DNA of 64,000 bases from assembly GCA_021234155.1 (NCBI GenBank), contig JAJEKV010000002.1, positions 33,619,123 through 33,683,122 on the forward strand, written 5' to 3'. Origin of the DNA: Isoetes taiwanensis (taxonomy: Eukaryota; Streptophyta; Lycopodiopsida; Isoetales; Isoetaceae). The notes below the pieces were generated by a model that was not told the DNA's origin, did no database searches, and worked only from the letters and a program-made list of their open reading frames with translations. Below are positions 43,780 to 54,644 of the stretch, in pieces. The position numbers and the translations under genes were made by a program. Every line of letters starts with the position of its first letter. Positions within the stretch are counted from its first letter, which is position 1.

Positions 43780-45763
43780 TTGGAGTATGCCAGAGTAGGC
43801 CTGAATGCTTTAAGGTCAGCAAAAATTGGATTTCATGGTGGAGTCCAAGTGCTGTTGTGTGGTTTGTGGACCTGGTGAGAAGTGTCTGGCCAGCCAACAT
43901 ACGTATGACTCAAGCAGCGAGCTCTGGAGGGTTGTGGTTTGCAACAAGAGCGAGGGTGAAGAATGGTATAAACATGACTGCTTGATGCAGAAATGTCAGA
44001 GGTGTGGCATAAAAAATCTTCCTATATGTTAACGAGAAAGAGAGGATCATGAGTGCTCGTTTGAACGAAAAATGTTTGAAAAGGTAATACTCTCTTTATT
44101 GTATGCTGCAACATGCTGAGATGTGCTGTCATCTGCTGAATCCTACTTTTGTGCTTTCAACTTGCACTAATCTTCCGTTTTATGCTATAGACCTTGCTAC
44201 AGATTCCAGTGGAGACAGAAGAAGCTAGCGGAGTTGTAGACTGTGTTACCAAGGAAGTACCAGGTGGCAGCAGAAAGAAAAGATCCAATGCGACCAAGAA
44301 GGGAAACAAAAGTAAGAAATCCAAGGTAGCTAGTGGGACACAGTCCGAAACTGCAGCACAAGACGAGACCTCAACTGACAAGGGGAAAAAAAAGGAAAGA
44401 ATCAAAGCCAGTTCTTAGATTGTCTTACAAGAGAATGGCAGTGAAGGATTTCATTTCCTATCTGTGTTCCACATTGAAGATATTTGTGCCACATAATTAC
44501 AGGGCTAGATGCAGGCCCTGCAATTCAGGAGTTATCTGGAAAATATTCAAGATGGCACCGTTGTTTCTGTAATTGATTTTGCAGAGAATTACATCATAAA
44601 AGTACAAAGGGAGGTTCAGAGCCAGCACTGGCACAATGACTAGATAACAATTCTCGTCCACATCACGTATAGGATAGACAAAAACTCTGGGATCAGAAAG
44701 CTATTGAAGGAAACCCACTTTTACTTAAGTGATGACAAGATTCATGACACTCTTTTTGTGCAGCACTGTCTTCGAAAGCACAATTTATGGCTTCTATCAA
44801 ATGGTGTAGAATTCTCCAGGCATATAGTTTGGTCAGATGGTTGTTCTAGCCAATTCAAATCTGTCCGGCCATTCTATTTCCTACAAAGATATCACCATGA
44901 GCTAGGGAAGGAAATAGTGTGGAATTTCTTTGGAACAGTGCTAAGGGAGAGCACGATGGACAAGGGGCAGTCCTTAAAGGGGCATTCACTAGAGAGCAGC
45001 TCAAGCATGATGGGATGAGATTTAGGGGTGCTGCTGATGCCTGTGAATTCACAACTCGTTGGAATGAAGGTACCAACAACGGGGACATCAAAAGGTATTA
45101 TGCTTTCATCTGCAAAGTAATGCTATCTGTGAACTGCTGTAATATTATGATGAGTAGTGTTGTATTATGCTATCTGTGAACTGCAATACTTGTTGTTGTC
45201 TCTTTGCAGGTACTTCTGGTTAATTGGAACGCATGATGTTGATAGGATAGACCGGCTGGACTGTGCCAGGGTGGAAGGGACCAAGGAAATACACAGCATC
45301 CAGACATACATGTCCAAATCGACGCTCATAGAGGTTTAAGTTGTTTCTGTGGTAACTGTTTGAAGGGAAACTGGTCATGTTGTGTGAATAGGCACAGGTT
45401 GAAGAATTGGAAGTATGTGACACTAAAGCCTATGAAGTCTACTGGCGAAACACTTGATAATGAAATTGACGAGGCATTTTTTGAAGGTGATGGGGAATGG
45501 CTTAGTAAACATAGAGGAAGGTGACACTTTGCAGTTGTAGTCGACTTTTAATGTCGATGAACATGTGTTGGCTGGTGTATACTATGCTATCCAACCCGAT
45601 GGTAGTTGGGAGCTACTTTAAAACAAAGGTCTTACTTATCAATACAGTCATCATGTCACAGCAATCAAGTTTGAGATGAATCGAATTCCCGACACCAACA
45701 AGTTTTCCCTTGAGGGGGCTATCCATCAGATGATCCTTGACAGCCTACCATATGAAGGTTGAA
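43780..45763 (+). pseudogene. Second transposase-like gene (DFAENY...WSDGC...GEHDGQGA type), broken
   Basis: In order: a Cys-rich module CCCVVCGPGEKC ... MQKCQRCGIKNLPIC (43826-44031), an intron (44082-44190), a basic linker, EFI-like KDFISYLCSTLKIFVPHNY, VIDFAENYIIKVQREVQSQ, THFYLSDDKIHDTLFVQHC, VWSDGCSSQFKS, WNFFGT and KGEHDGQGAVLK. After an exon junction come RYFWLIGTHDVDRID, a second Cys cluster LSCFCGNCLKGNWSCC, and EHVLAGVYYAIQPDGSW, ending near 45763. I know this motif series from transposon-like genes of plants and animals. Asp residues in DFAENY and WSDGC could be catalytic (inference). Stops and frame changes near 44030, 44400, 44640, 44935, 45340 and 45620 make it a pseudogene. Confidence 0.7.
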
Positions 45764-45930
45764 AATGGTTTGACCTAGTTGTTTCATCATTTCAGCATTT
45801 ATCTTAAATTTTGAAGACCTTTGTCTTAAATTTTGAAGACCTTTATCTTAAATTTTTATGTTGTATTAGAGACATTACTTGAAATCAATACTCAAGATTA
45901 CATAAAGTAAGTCATATATATTACAAAAGG

Positions 45931-47200
45931 CTAGTGTACAATGGTATTTTCATGAGTCATTGAAGTTTTCAGAGTGGTTAGAGTCTTCAGGAATGGTGCC
46001 CAGCAACTTCCCTTTACCTCTTCTGGAACATTGAGGATATAATAGGCCGGGACAAGATAGTTGTTGAGACAGTAATCCAGCACATCAACTGTCTCCTTCT
46101 GCAACCATGCATAAGTGATGTCTAGTTGTGAGATTGTTTCTTCAACTGTATGGGAAGACAAGTAATCCAATGCTGGACACACAAACTTCTGCAAAAAGTT
46201 GTCCTCTTCCTGCTCCTTGAAAGGCATAACAGGAACGGTTGTGTGTGCAGGGTTTAGAAACCCTTTGTGTAGGCTGTCATCTACCAAAAAAATCATACCA
46301 TGATATTCAGGAAAATCCTCAAGTACAACCTTCAACTCCTTGGAAAAAAGTTGCTTTGCTGTGTTGGTTGGATGCTCGCATGCATAGCATTGCTCTTCAC
46401 CATATACCTTTAAGAATTTGGTCCGCAAATCTGGGAACAATGCATCCACCATATTCCTTGTATTTGTCACATTTAAGGGCCTGGACAGGACTCGAACCCA
46501 CTACCTCTGGAGTGGTAGCCGTGCAGCCTAACCGAAAAGGCCACGATGATTTGGATGAAACCGAATCACACGCTCCAGACCTGATAGTTAATCACTCTAG
46601 AGGTAGTGGGTTCGAGTCCCGTCTAGACCCTTAAATGTGACAGTATGATTTGGACAACTCATGCCCTAGTGGTGTGGGCAACCCGTAATAGGGTTGGGGA
46701 TCCAGATGGTTGTCGCCACACTCCTCGGTGTTCAGTCCCTTGCAGATCGAGTTCGGTCCGCCCCCAATTCCCCCGGTTGCAAGCCTTCAAGGAGGGGGGG
46801 CCTTGAGGGGAGGATAGTGTGACGATTAACTATCAGGTCTGGAGCGTGTGATTTGGTTTCGTCCAAATCATCGTGGCCTTTTCGGTTAGGCTGCACGGCT
46901 ACCACTCCAGAGGTAGTGGGTTTGAGTCCCGTCCAGACCCTTAAATGTGACAGTATTCCGAAGTAGAGAAGCACTCCAGATCACAATATCAAACCTCTGC
47001 AGTGCCCACTCCACAAACTCATGATACCCTAGTCTGCAAATGAGGTACTTACTTGCAGTTTCTTTCATAACATGGTTCATTTGAGGTGGAGGCAAGATTT
47101 TTTGGCCCATTCTCCTCTGTTGTGTCTGTGCCAGCACACCATTTATGTCAAGCACCATCAACTTCTGTCTGGATTCCCATCTCTCAACGTTTGCACCCAC
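45931..47200 (-). pseudogene. FCP1/NIF-like HAD phosphatase gene, split by a 488-bp foldback element
   Basis: The upstream half (47200-46958) reads KLMVLDINGVLAQTQ, an HAD motif I in which the second Asp is Asn, then RLGYHEFVEWALQRFDIVIWSASLLRNT. The downstream half (46460-45931) resumes with NTRNMVDALFPDLRTKF and GEEQCYACEHP, then LEDFPEY and FLVDDSLHKGF (motif III/IV region), and ends at 45931. Removing the insertion and one copy of its GTATT duplication joins the halves in frame. Upstream of 47200 the frame continues into a Gln/Ser/Ala-rich stretch without a clear ATG. FCP1-like enzymes dephosphorylate proteins such as the RNA polymerase II tail; the DxN motif is common in plant relatives. 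It lies tail to tail with the DDE-like gene, 170 bp apart. Confidence 0.72.
46465..46952. mobile_element. Foldback element with 129-bp inverted repeats containing tRNA-like sequence
   Basis: The ends read TGTCACATTTAAGGG and its inverse. The left arm 46465-46593 and right arm 46824-46952 are inverse copies over 129 bp. A 5-bp target duplication GTATT flanks it (46460-46464, 46953-46957). Each arm holds a tRNA-like block: TGGCCTTTTCGGTTAGG (A-box-like), an anticodon-stem-like CTACC...GGTAG, and GGTTCGAGTCC (B box, best in the left arm). A third partial copy of the terminus lies at 46598-46648. No coding capacity. Confidence 0.88.
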
Positions 47201-47439
47201 TGTCGATGTGTGCTGCGTAGACTGTGCTGCGAGCTGTGCTGGACTCTGCTGGACTGTGCTGCCATGCTGTGCTGGACAGTGTTGTCGAGATGTGATGGAT
47301 GTTGTTGCGATCTGCTGGACTCTGCTTTAGCTTTGCGACCCGATGATGGAGAGTGTTGATAGCCATACTCAGATACATCTGTATTAGCATCTCCCTGTCC
47401 CCAATATCACAACAAGAGAATGCCATTTAGCGACGTGGG

Positions 47440-47790
47440 GTTGAGATGTCTGTGTCATGTGACGTCACATTTGACGTGACCATGTCACGTCAATGTGACG
47501 TCACGTCGCATGCACGTTGCAGACACGTCGCGTGCGACGTCTACTGCGACGTCTGACGTCGTGTATACCACGGCATCGCGCTGTCCTGGGCAAATTTGTC
47601 ACGCCAGGTGTCATGCCAAGTGTCACGCCAGGTGGCACTTTGGCGACGTGACGTCGCATGCGACGTGACGTGACATTACAGCTCGCATGCCACGTCAGTA
47701 CGTCTCTGCCACGTGGTGCCAACGGGCATGTGACCGTTGACTAGACGTCACATGCGACGTGACGTGCCCTGCGACGTAATGACATTTTTA
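47440..47790. repeat. Dense ACGT-core repeats followed by a TATA-like box
   Basis: About 25 ACGT cores (GACGTCAC, GCGACGTG, CACGTC types) in 330 bp, with GTCACGCCAGGTGTCATGCC repeats. It ends with TTTTTATATAAGTAG at about 47788-47802, which looks like a plus-strand TATA box. It could be a subterminal transposon region or an LTR-like promoter; ACGT cores are bZIP-type targets. Confidence 0.6.
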
Positions 47791-48039
47791 TATAAGTAGC
47801 CCTTTCCCGGCCTTCATTGTTATTTTTTTTCACTCCTCTTCCAGCCTAGTTTGGTGTTCTTTTTTTTAACCAGATCTTACACTTGTTGTTGCCTTACATA
47901 GATCGCCATGGTCACCGGCTTGATCAACGTCTGGAGATGGCCAGGAGACAGATTGATGCTGTCTTGGTACTAGGGGAGGCTTCATATGCAGAACCGTCAC
48001 ATTGGAGTGACTGATCCTTGTATTTAGTAGCCTAGACAT

Positions 48040-48380
48040 ATATAAACTAGGAGAGGACCAGGTGCGCATAGTAAAAAAAACGCAGTTGTTTTGGTCAAGG
48101 ACACGGTCGCCTCCTCCTTGAGTGGAGAGGACCAGGTGCATCGGGCCCAAACTCACCTTCATACCTTTCTCAGTACAATGTAGATTACAAAATTGAGGTG
48201 TCGCGTAGTCAAGGTCATATGTCGACTTCACCTTGAGTGGAGGGGACTCTATGTATCGGGGCTAGCGCATCTCCAAAAACTTTATTGCAATAGAAAGTTA
48301 TATAAGGGTCGTACTCGGGAAAGGGCATGGTCGGCTCCACCTCGAGAGAAGAGGACTAGGTGTCCCGGCCCAATTTTGTC
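48040..48380. repeat. Diverged tandem repeat, about 112-bp period
   Basis: Three copies of a block running from GTCAAGGACACGGTCGCC through CCTTGAGTGGAGAGGAC to ATCGGGCCC start near 48094, 48208 and 48317. A partial copy lies at about 48045. Confidence 0.75.
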
Positions 48381-48464
48381 CGTTTTATACTATCATATGT
48401 ATCTATCACAGCCGTTCAAACTATTGTGCAGTATATAGTACTTACCTTTTGTAATTGGCAGAGG

Positions 48465-49514
48465 GACAAAATAGTTTGTGATTGTAAAAGATGTATAGGG
48501 CTGAAGCGGCGAATTAGAACGGTTGTTGAAGACCATCTGATAAGATTTGGTACATTTGAACAACCCACCAGATCTGATGCTCGTCATGGATATCAGGTTG
48601 GTATACAATGGTGTTTTTTTTTTTTTTTTTAAAGAGTATCTCTCCCAGTTCAAGCATATATTCAAGATGTTTATGATATCTAAATATGTAGGTAGATGAT
48701 GCTGATGTCTCCCCTAAAATAGATGTGGATTTTGGTTTAATATTGTCCATAGAGGCATATGAAACCGAAGCAGTAATTCGATTCATCAATAATGTGGATG
48801 GGTGCCGCTCAACGTTGAGTGTTTCCCTGCGTGAAAGAACACGAAGGGCTACAATCATGAGAACATTACATGTGTCGCAAATTTCCCAAGAACGCTTGGC
48901 CTCACTGCCCGAGTGTGAAATTCCTGAAGAATTGCAAAGATTAGTCCGACCCTTTGCTAGGGACCGCAAGACATTTGGCTTGTGGCCAGTAGACTTATCT
49001 ATCCCTATGGATCAAGAATTTGCTTATTGGGGAAGAACATACATCATTATGCGGAGCCGCATTTGTCCAGAAGCTGGATTCGGCCTTATCGCAGGCACGC
49101 GTATAGAAGTGGAGCGAGGAACCAACATTCCATTAATGCCATATGCAGGTCCTGATTACGATTGGAAAACTGGCAAACTTTGACTAAATATGCTTGGCAT
49201 ATGAGGATTTATGGAATGAATTCCAATGCTGCGTCGATAGCTGTGGGGGCATGTGATGAGGAGTTAAAGTTTATTGATGGTCGGCCAGGGGTTCATGGCA
49301 ATGTTGCAGCGTTCATCAACAGTTATATTGATGACCGTGAGCGATGCAATTGTGAATTTTTAGAGTGTCAAGGAGGGGAGGAAGATTTTTTTTACAAGAT
49401 ATGTAAAAGGCAGATTTATCATGGTGTGTGCTATTAAAAGCATAAATATTAGAGATGAGTTATTCATCAACTATCGCTATGATAGACCTCTCCCATTTGA
49501 GATGGAACAATAGT
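48465..49514 (+). pseudogene. SET-domain gene with N-terminal Cys/His module, frameshifted
   Basis: Exon 1 (48465-48597) reads CDCKRCIGLKRRIRTVVEDH, similar to the C-x-C-x2-C...H transposase-associated zinc module. An intron with an 18-T run follows. Exon 2 (48691 on) ends in a SET-like region: GFGLIAGTRIEVERGTNIPL, IDGRPGVHGNVAAFINSYID, CNCEF, then VCAIKSINIRDELFINYRYD. These correspond to the G-x-G, RFINH-C-PN and GEEL-x-DY steps of SET methyltransferases, with RFINHS altered to AFINSY. One base is missing in the A-run near 49172 and one is extra near 49425. Family proteins methylate lysines, often on histones; activity of this copy is unlikely. Confidence 0.68.
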
Positions 49515-51042
49515 ATCTTATATATTATAATATTTTGCGGTGTTGTATCTAGCCCTAGATCCAACGGCTGAAATCTCGGGCTAAGATCTAATGGCCGCAG
49601 GGAAAAAAGGGGGGGCCTTTTTTAGCTGTGGTGAAGCTTCTCTTTTTTTTTTTCACCTCCGTTCTTTTTTTCCCCTCCCTACTCATGCCGTAGACGTTTG
49701 AAATGGCCTGACCTGAATCAACACTTAAGGCGGCACCAAAAGAAAAGACGGCTTCTTCTCATAGGAAATGGTTCTGGCGATTTATTGACGAGTTTTTAGA
49801 GCATTTGGTGATCTCCGATTTGGTGAAGTGTGCTTTTTTTTTTTTTTTGAAGAACTGTGTGATCAATATATTAAAAGAATGGTAATATTACAAAGCAAGT
49901 GAGGAGGAAGGAGAACTGCCTCAAAGAGACAGCGATACCTCGTGAAGTGTGCTTTTTGCAGGTAAAGCTATAAGAATCGTGCAAAGCAGGAGCTTCTTAG
50001 ATTCTGAAGCTTCTTTTGGTGCAGGAGAAGCAACAGTTGCAAGATTCCTTGACTCATATTTAGGGCAAGATTTATTGATGAAGGCCATTTATATAAGCTT
50101 CATAACCCAATGAAATCGGCTTGATGTATTTCTGTCATGATTTTTATTTCCTTGATATCCATTTGCAGATGGCCTAGGGATCATCTTGCTTTTTTACTGA
50201 ATTCATTCTTTTATTTTTGCTATGAAGTTCATTCTTTTCGTTCTGCTTCACAAGTGCAATCTGGCAACAGAAAGCCAGAAAACTTGCAGCTAGGAACAAA
50301 ACTCAAGAGACATTTAGTTGCATGGTGGTGGTTGTTTTAGCTCAACATCTTCAAGATGTTGAACCGTTACTTCACCTCACTCTATGTTTGAAATGTCTTA
50401 TGCAAGAAATGTAGATGAGTTTGCTTTTGGAGTTTACATTGCGTATCACAGTTTATATTGCGTAATCACAGTGGCGATATCGTTTACCATGTATACAATG
50501 TGTTGGGCGGAACCCCTACTCTCGGCTTCAACATCTCTATCAACAACTGGTCAAGCATCCTAGCATCATATAGAATTATATGATGCAAGCAGTCCGTGGC
50601 ATAACTCGCTATCATTATCTATGGTGATGTAAATTTGTAGAATGCTTAGAACTTCCTCCCAATATGTCCAAAAATTAGTTCAAAGATCTCTTTGCATGGA
50701 AGGGAAATAATCCAAACCAACAGGAGTTACAAGAACTATGAGGGTGGCAAACAAATGATTGCATTCGATCTGCATATTCTCCCCAGTCCTATAGCAGGTT
50801 ACAGTGATATGTGACGTGCCTACAGGGTAACATTTTTTAAAAACTCAAACCAGTTATGTTTTGGTGATATTTGGAGACAAAAGCTCCCATAGATTATTGG
50901 AACGAGCCGGATTTTGTTTAATTTGTACCCATTTTGAGGAAGGATATCATATTCAGTAAATTCTCTGCTATTTGTTCCTTTATGCTTATATAACTGTATT
51001 GCCATATCCTTTTCCAACAGCTACAACTTTATAATTAAATAA
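49515..51042. other. No supported gene, apart from a small LINE insertion
   Basis: AT-rich DNA with no recognisable family. It contains the short retroposed fragment described separately at 49834-49941. Confidence 0.4.
49834..49941 (-). mobile_element. Very short 5'-truncated LINE insertion with target duplication
   Basis: GTGAAGTGTGCTTTTT precedes (49823 on) and follows (49942-49957) a block of about 105 bp that begins with a T-run, the poly(A) tail on the minus strand, and continues with a LINE-3'-end-like ATTAAAAGAATGGTAATATTAC. A 16-bp target duplication with a poly(A) tail is the signature of target-primed reverse transcription. Confidence 0.75.
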
Positions 51043-51306
51043 GTGTGTTGCCATGTCCATTTCCAACAACTACAACTACAAGCCATGTCCTTTTCCAACT
51101 ACAACTTTATTGTGGAATTGCGTAATCGTGCAATGCAACATAAAGGGAATCTTAAGGGACAAAACATCTGGTTAAACGAGGATTTAACTCCTCAACAGCA
51201 AAGAGATAGAAAAGTGTTGTTGGAAGAAGTTAAGAAATACAAAGCTGATGGGAAAACAGCATACATCCTTGGAAACAAGGTCATTGTCAGAGAAAATAAA
51301 GCATAG
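51043..51306 (+). pseudogene. Retrotransposon ORF1-like C-terminal fragment
   Basis: The frame ends GQNIWLNEDLTPQQQRDRKV, then LLEEVKKYKADGKTAYILGN and KVIVREN before a stop at 51306. The DLTPxxxxxRxxL...GK-x-A pattern is one I recall from the C-terminal part of LINE ORF1 or nuclease-linked proteins. It abuts the R1 repeat, whose insertion may have cut it off. Confidence 0.4.
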
Positions 51307-51309
51307 GAA

Positions 51310-53809
51310 ACACGGGCCCTCAGAGTCTTAGTATGGAATATCTCCCCTCCCGTGATGAGGCCTTGCAAGGTCCTGGCCTTGTTTGACTTGGGGAAGGGTC
51401 CCAGCTCGGCTGCCCAACAACAGGCTGCACGGACCGATCTAATGCTAACTCCTTGATCGAAACCTTGTCTGGAAATTCGGAAAATTGGCCTGTATGCTGG
51501 TGATGACTTAGAAAGCCAGCTGGCAAAAAATCGGAATTTAATTCCATGCTATGCATTAATTACGAATTTATGGATGCCTTGCAACTGCAAAAGCGGCCCT
51601 CGACTTTGGATTGCCACGTCAGGAGGAGGGCAGATCCAAACTCTATTCCGCCAGTTCCGCTTGCTCCGCGTTCCCAAGTGCAGCCTCTAGGCCAGGTCCC
51701 AAGTGCAAAGGACCAAAACTCGGCCCCGAAAACGCAAACCCTCTCACAGGGTTTACGTTTTGGAGCCCTATCCTTGGCAGATTCGTCCAAGACCTTGCGT
51801 CGCGTCTTGAAGTAGTGGGGGGCACGGGCCCTAAAACCCCCCCGAAGCAGCTTGCCCGAAAAGTCCTCTCCCGAAGGCCCTGGCGACTGACGAGCAAGTT
51901 CCCCTATCCGGAACCGTGATTTGGCTCTTCCATTGGGACCAGAGCGTCGACATTGCCCTGGGGACCAACCAGAAAACCACCCACTCTCCCAGAAGCACCA
52001 AAGTAGCTCATGTCCATCACCCTCGTAGTCAATTGGCACAGGAGGTGGATGCTGATTACTGCCATGTAGGGAGCGCGAGTTCCTTTCTCATGCGTAACGG
52101 ACCATGTAACTTGGTCCCTAGGGTAATTTCGCCATTCCGGACGACGTGATGAAGTCGAATCTCCGTTCCGGGGCATCCACAGTGCCCGAACGACAAAACA
52201 CTTCGGTTTCTACACGGTCACCCACAGGACGCTCTGCGGTATGATAAGTTTCCCCGGACCAATCTTGGATTTTTCGGACGTGCCCAAAGAAGGGCCCATG
52301 AACGGAGGATTTAACGGTCGGATAGGGGAACCGAGCTCCGGGAGGGTGGTCATTAGCGTGCGGCCCCCCGGGGGACCCCTGCCAAGAAAGGCTGCCTCAA
52401 GAACTTTTTTGGGTCCTGCCTCCTGGGGTCCTTGCTCTCCCCTCCTGTGATGAGGTCTTGCAAGGTCCTGGCCTTGTTTGACTTGGGGAAGGGTTCCACC
52501 TCGGCTGCCCAACAACGGGTGCTCTAGTGCAGCCTCTAGGCCAGGTCCCAAGTGCAAAGGACCAAAACTCGGCCCCGAAAACGCAAACCTGACAACTCAC
52601 AGGGTTTACGTTTTGGAGCCCTATCCTTGGCAGATTCGTCCAAGACCTTGCGTCGCGTCTTGAAGTAGTGGGGGGTGTCAAGGCCAGAGCACGGGCCCTA
52701 CCCCCCGAAGCAGTTTGCCTGAAAAGTCCTCTCCCGAAGGCCCTGGCGACTGACGGGCAAGTTCCCCTATCCGGAACCGTGATTTGGCTCTTCCATTGGG
52801 ACCAGAGCGTCGACATTGCCCTGGGGACCAACTTTCGGGGCCAGAAGACCACCCACTCTCCCAGAAGCACTAAAGTAGCTCATGTCCAGCACCCTCGTAG
52901 TCAATTGGCATGGGAGGTGGATGCTGAATACTGCCATGTAGGGAGCACGCATTCCTTTCTCATTACGGACCGTGTAACTTGGTCACTAGGATAATTTCGC
53001 CATTCTGGACGACATGGCGAAGTCGAATCTCCGTTCCGGAGCCTCCACAGCACCCGAACGACAAAACACTTCGGTTTCTACACGGTCGCCCGCAGGATGC
53101 TCTGCGGTTTGATAAGTTCCCCCAGACCGATCTTGGATGTTTCGGACCTGCCCGAAACAGGGCCCATGAATGGAGGATTCAATGGTCGGATAGGGGAACC
53201 GAGCTCCGGGAGGGTGGTCATTAGTGTGCGGCCCCCCGGGGGAGCGCTGCCAGGAAAGGCTGCCTCGGGAAATTTTTTGGGTCCCGCCTCCTGGGGTTCT
53301 TGCTCTCCCCTCCTGTGATGAGGTCTTGCAAGGTCCTGGCCTTGTTTGACTTGGGAAAGGGTCTCAGCTCGGCTGCCCAACAACGGGCTGCACGGACCGC
53401 TCTAATGCTAACTTCTTAATCGAAACGTTGTCCGGAAATTCGAAAAATTGGCCTGTATGCTGGTGATGACTTAGGAAGCCAGCTGGCAAAAAATCGGAAT
53501 TTAATTCAATGCTATGCATTAATTACGAATTTATGGATGCCTTGCAACTGCAAAAGCGGCCCTCCACTTTGGATTGCCACATCAGGAGGAGGGCAGATCC
53601 AAACTCTATTCCGCCAGTTCCACTTGCTCCGCGTTCCCAAGTGCAGCCTCTAGGCCAGGTCCCAAGTGCAAAGGACCAAGACTCGGCCCCCAGAACACAA
53701 ACCCTCCAAGAACCTGGCAACTGACAGGGTTTACGTTTTGGAGGCCCTATCCTTGTCAGATTCGTCCAGGACCTTGCGCCGCGTCTTGAAGTAGTGGGGA
53801 GGTGTCAAG
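51310..53809 (+). repeat. R1 tandem repeat, about 1.1-kb unit (2.3 copies)
   Basis: The anchor GTGATGAGGYCTTGCAAGG occurs at 51352, 52447 and 53315. Copy 1 is 1095 bp long; copy 2 lacks about 230 bp after CCCAACAACGGG. Units are GC-rich (GGCCCCCCGGGGGA, GTTCCCAAGTGCAGCC) and 90% or more alike by eye. Many open frames of 60-150 codons overlap on both strands but none resembles a known protein. Further parts of the same array lie at 58659-58821 and 59937-61078, separated by insertions. Confidence 0.88.
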
Positions 53810-54496
53810 CAGGGTAGCCCTTAAGCTCGAAATATCGCCAAAAGACTATTTTTTTGGACATTTGCATTTTTTTTTCACTACTGTTGAGTAGGATCAATTA
53901 GGAATGGTGCCAATAAAATATCGCCACCTTGTCTACAAACTAAATGATGGATTCTTGGATTCACCCCCATGTGAATTTTATTCTTGGTAATTATTCTAAA
54001 ATCGCCCCTTAACCCACCGAAAATCATGTAAAATTAATATGAATTCTATTTTTAGTGAGTTTTTTTACGAATTCTATTCTTGGTGAGCTCTTTGAGCCGT
54101 TTACCTCCAGGAAGAAAGGAAAAAAAAAAGGGAAAGGGAAAAAACCATGCATGTTACATGGATCTCAGGATCCGGCTCCAACATCCAGGCATGCAATCCT
54201 GGAGTATTTTTGCTTTTGGTCTGTTGTTTATCCAATTTTAAAAAGATGACGAAAATCAAATCAGTCTGTGCTTGCCCACCATAATATGCAATTATGCCTT
54301 GGCAAAGTTTGTATACTTGTTGTTGTTTAGCCCTTAGTGTGGAGCTATTGAGATTTACAATCAGGTAAGGACTACGAGGTATGTTATAGAGTAGTTATAG
54401 TTGGTTTGCTTACTCATTTTATCAGAATACTTGACCTCTTGATTTGGTTATGAGGCAATTGATTTTCTTACATTTTAGAGCAACTGTACCTTATCT

Positions 54497-54644
54497 TGGC
54501 ACAAAAGTGACATTTATGCTCCGCCTTTTTATGGAGCATAAACGTCACTTTTGTGCCATTTGAGGAGCACAAACGTCATAAATGGCACAAAAGTGACGTT
54601 TATGCTCCATAAAAAGGCGGAGCATAAATGTCACTTTTGTGCCA
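54497..54644. repeat. Perfect 62-bp inverted repeat, each arm itself a hairpin
   Basis: 54497-54558 and 54583-54644 are exact reverse complements. Within each arm TGGCACAAAAGTGAC and its inverse form a second hairpin (26 bp with one mismatch) around GCCTTTTTAT. The 24-bp centre also contains GGAGCACAAACGTCA. The unit occurs four times in 148 bp. Confidence 0.95.

Noticed and set aside
46465-46952. Genuine tRNA genes, or a solo LTR because of TG...CA ends
   Set aside because: The cloverleaf is incomplete and present twice in inverse orientation; long inverted arms are not a feature of an LTR. A foldback element explains everything.
47184-47426. Minus-strand 80-codon frame as the first exon of the FCP1-like gene
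   Set aside because: It is out of frame with VLDINGVL. The in-frame upstream reading is a Gln/Ser/Ala-rich low-complexity stretch without a clear start.
51310-53800. Many 60-157-codon frames on both strands of R1 as protein genes
   Set aside because: They overlap on both strands, shift between copies with indels and resemble no family; GC-rich repeat DNA has few stops.
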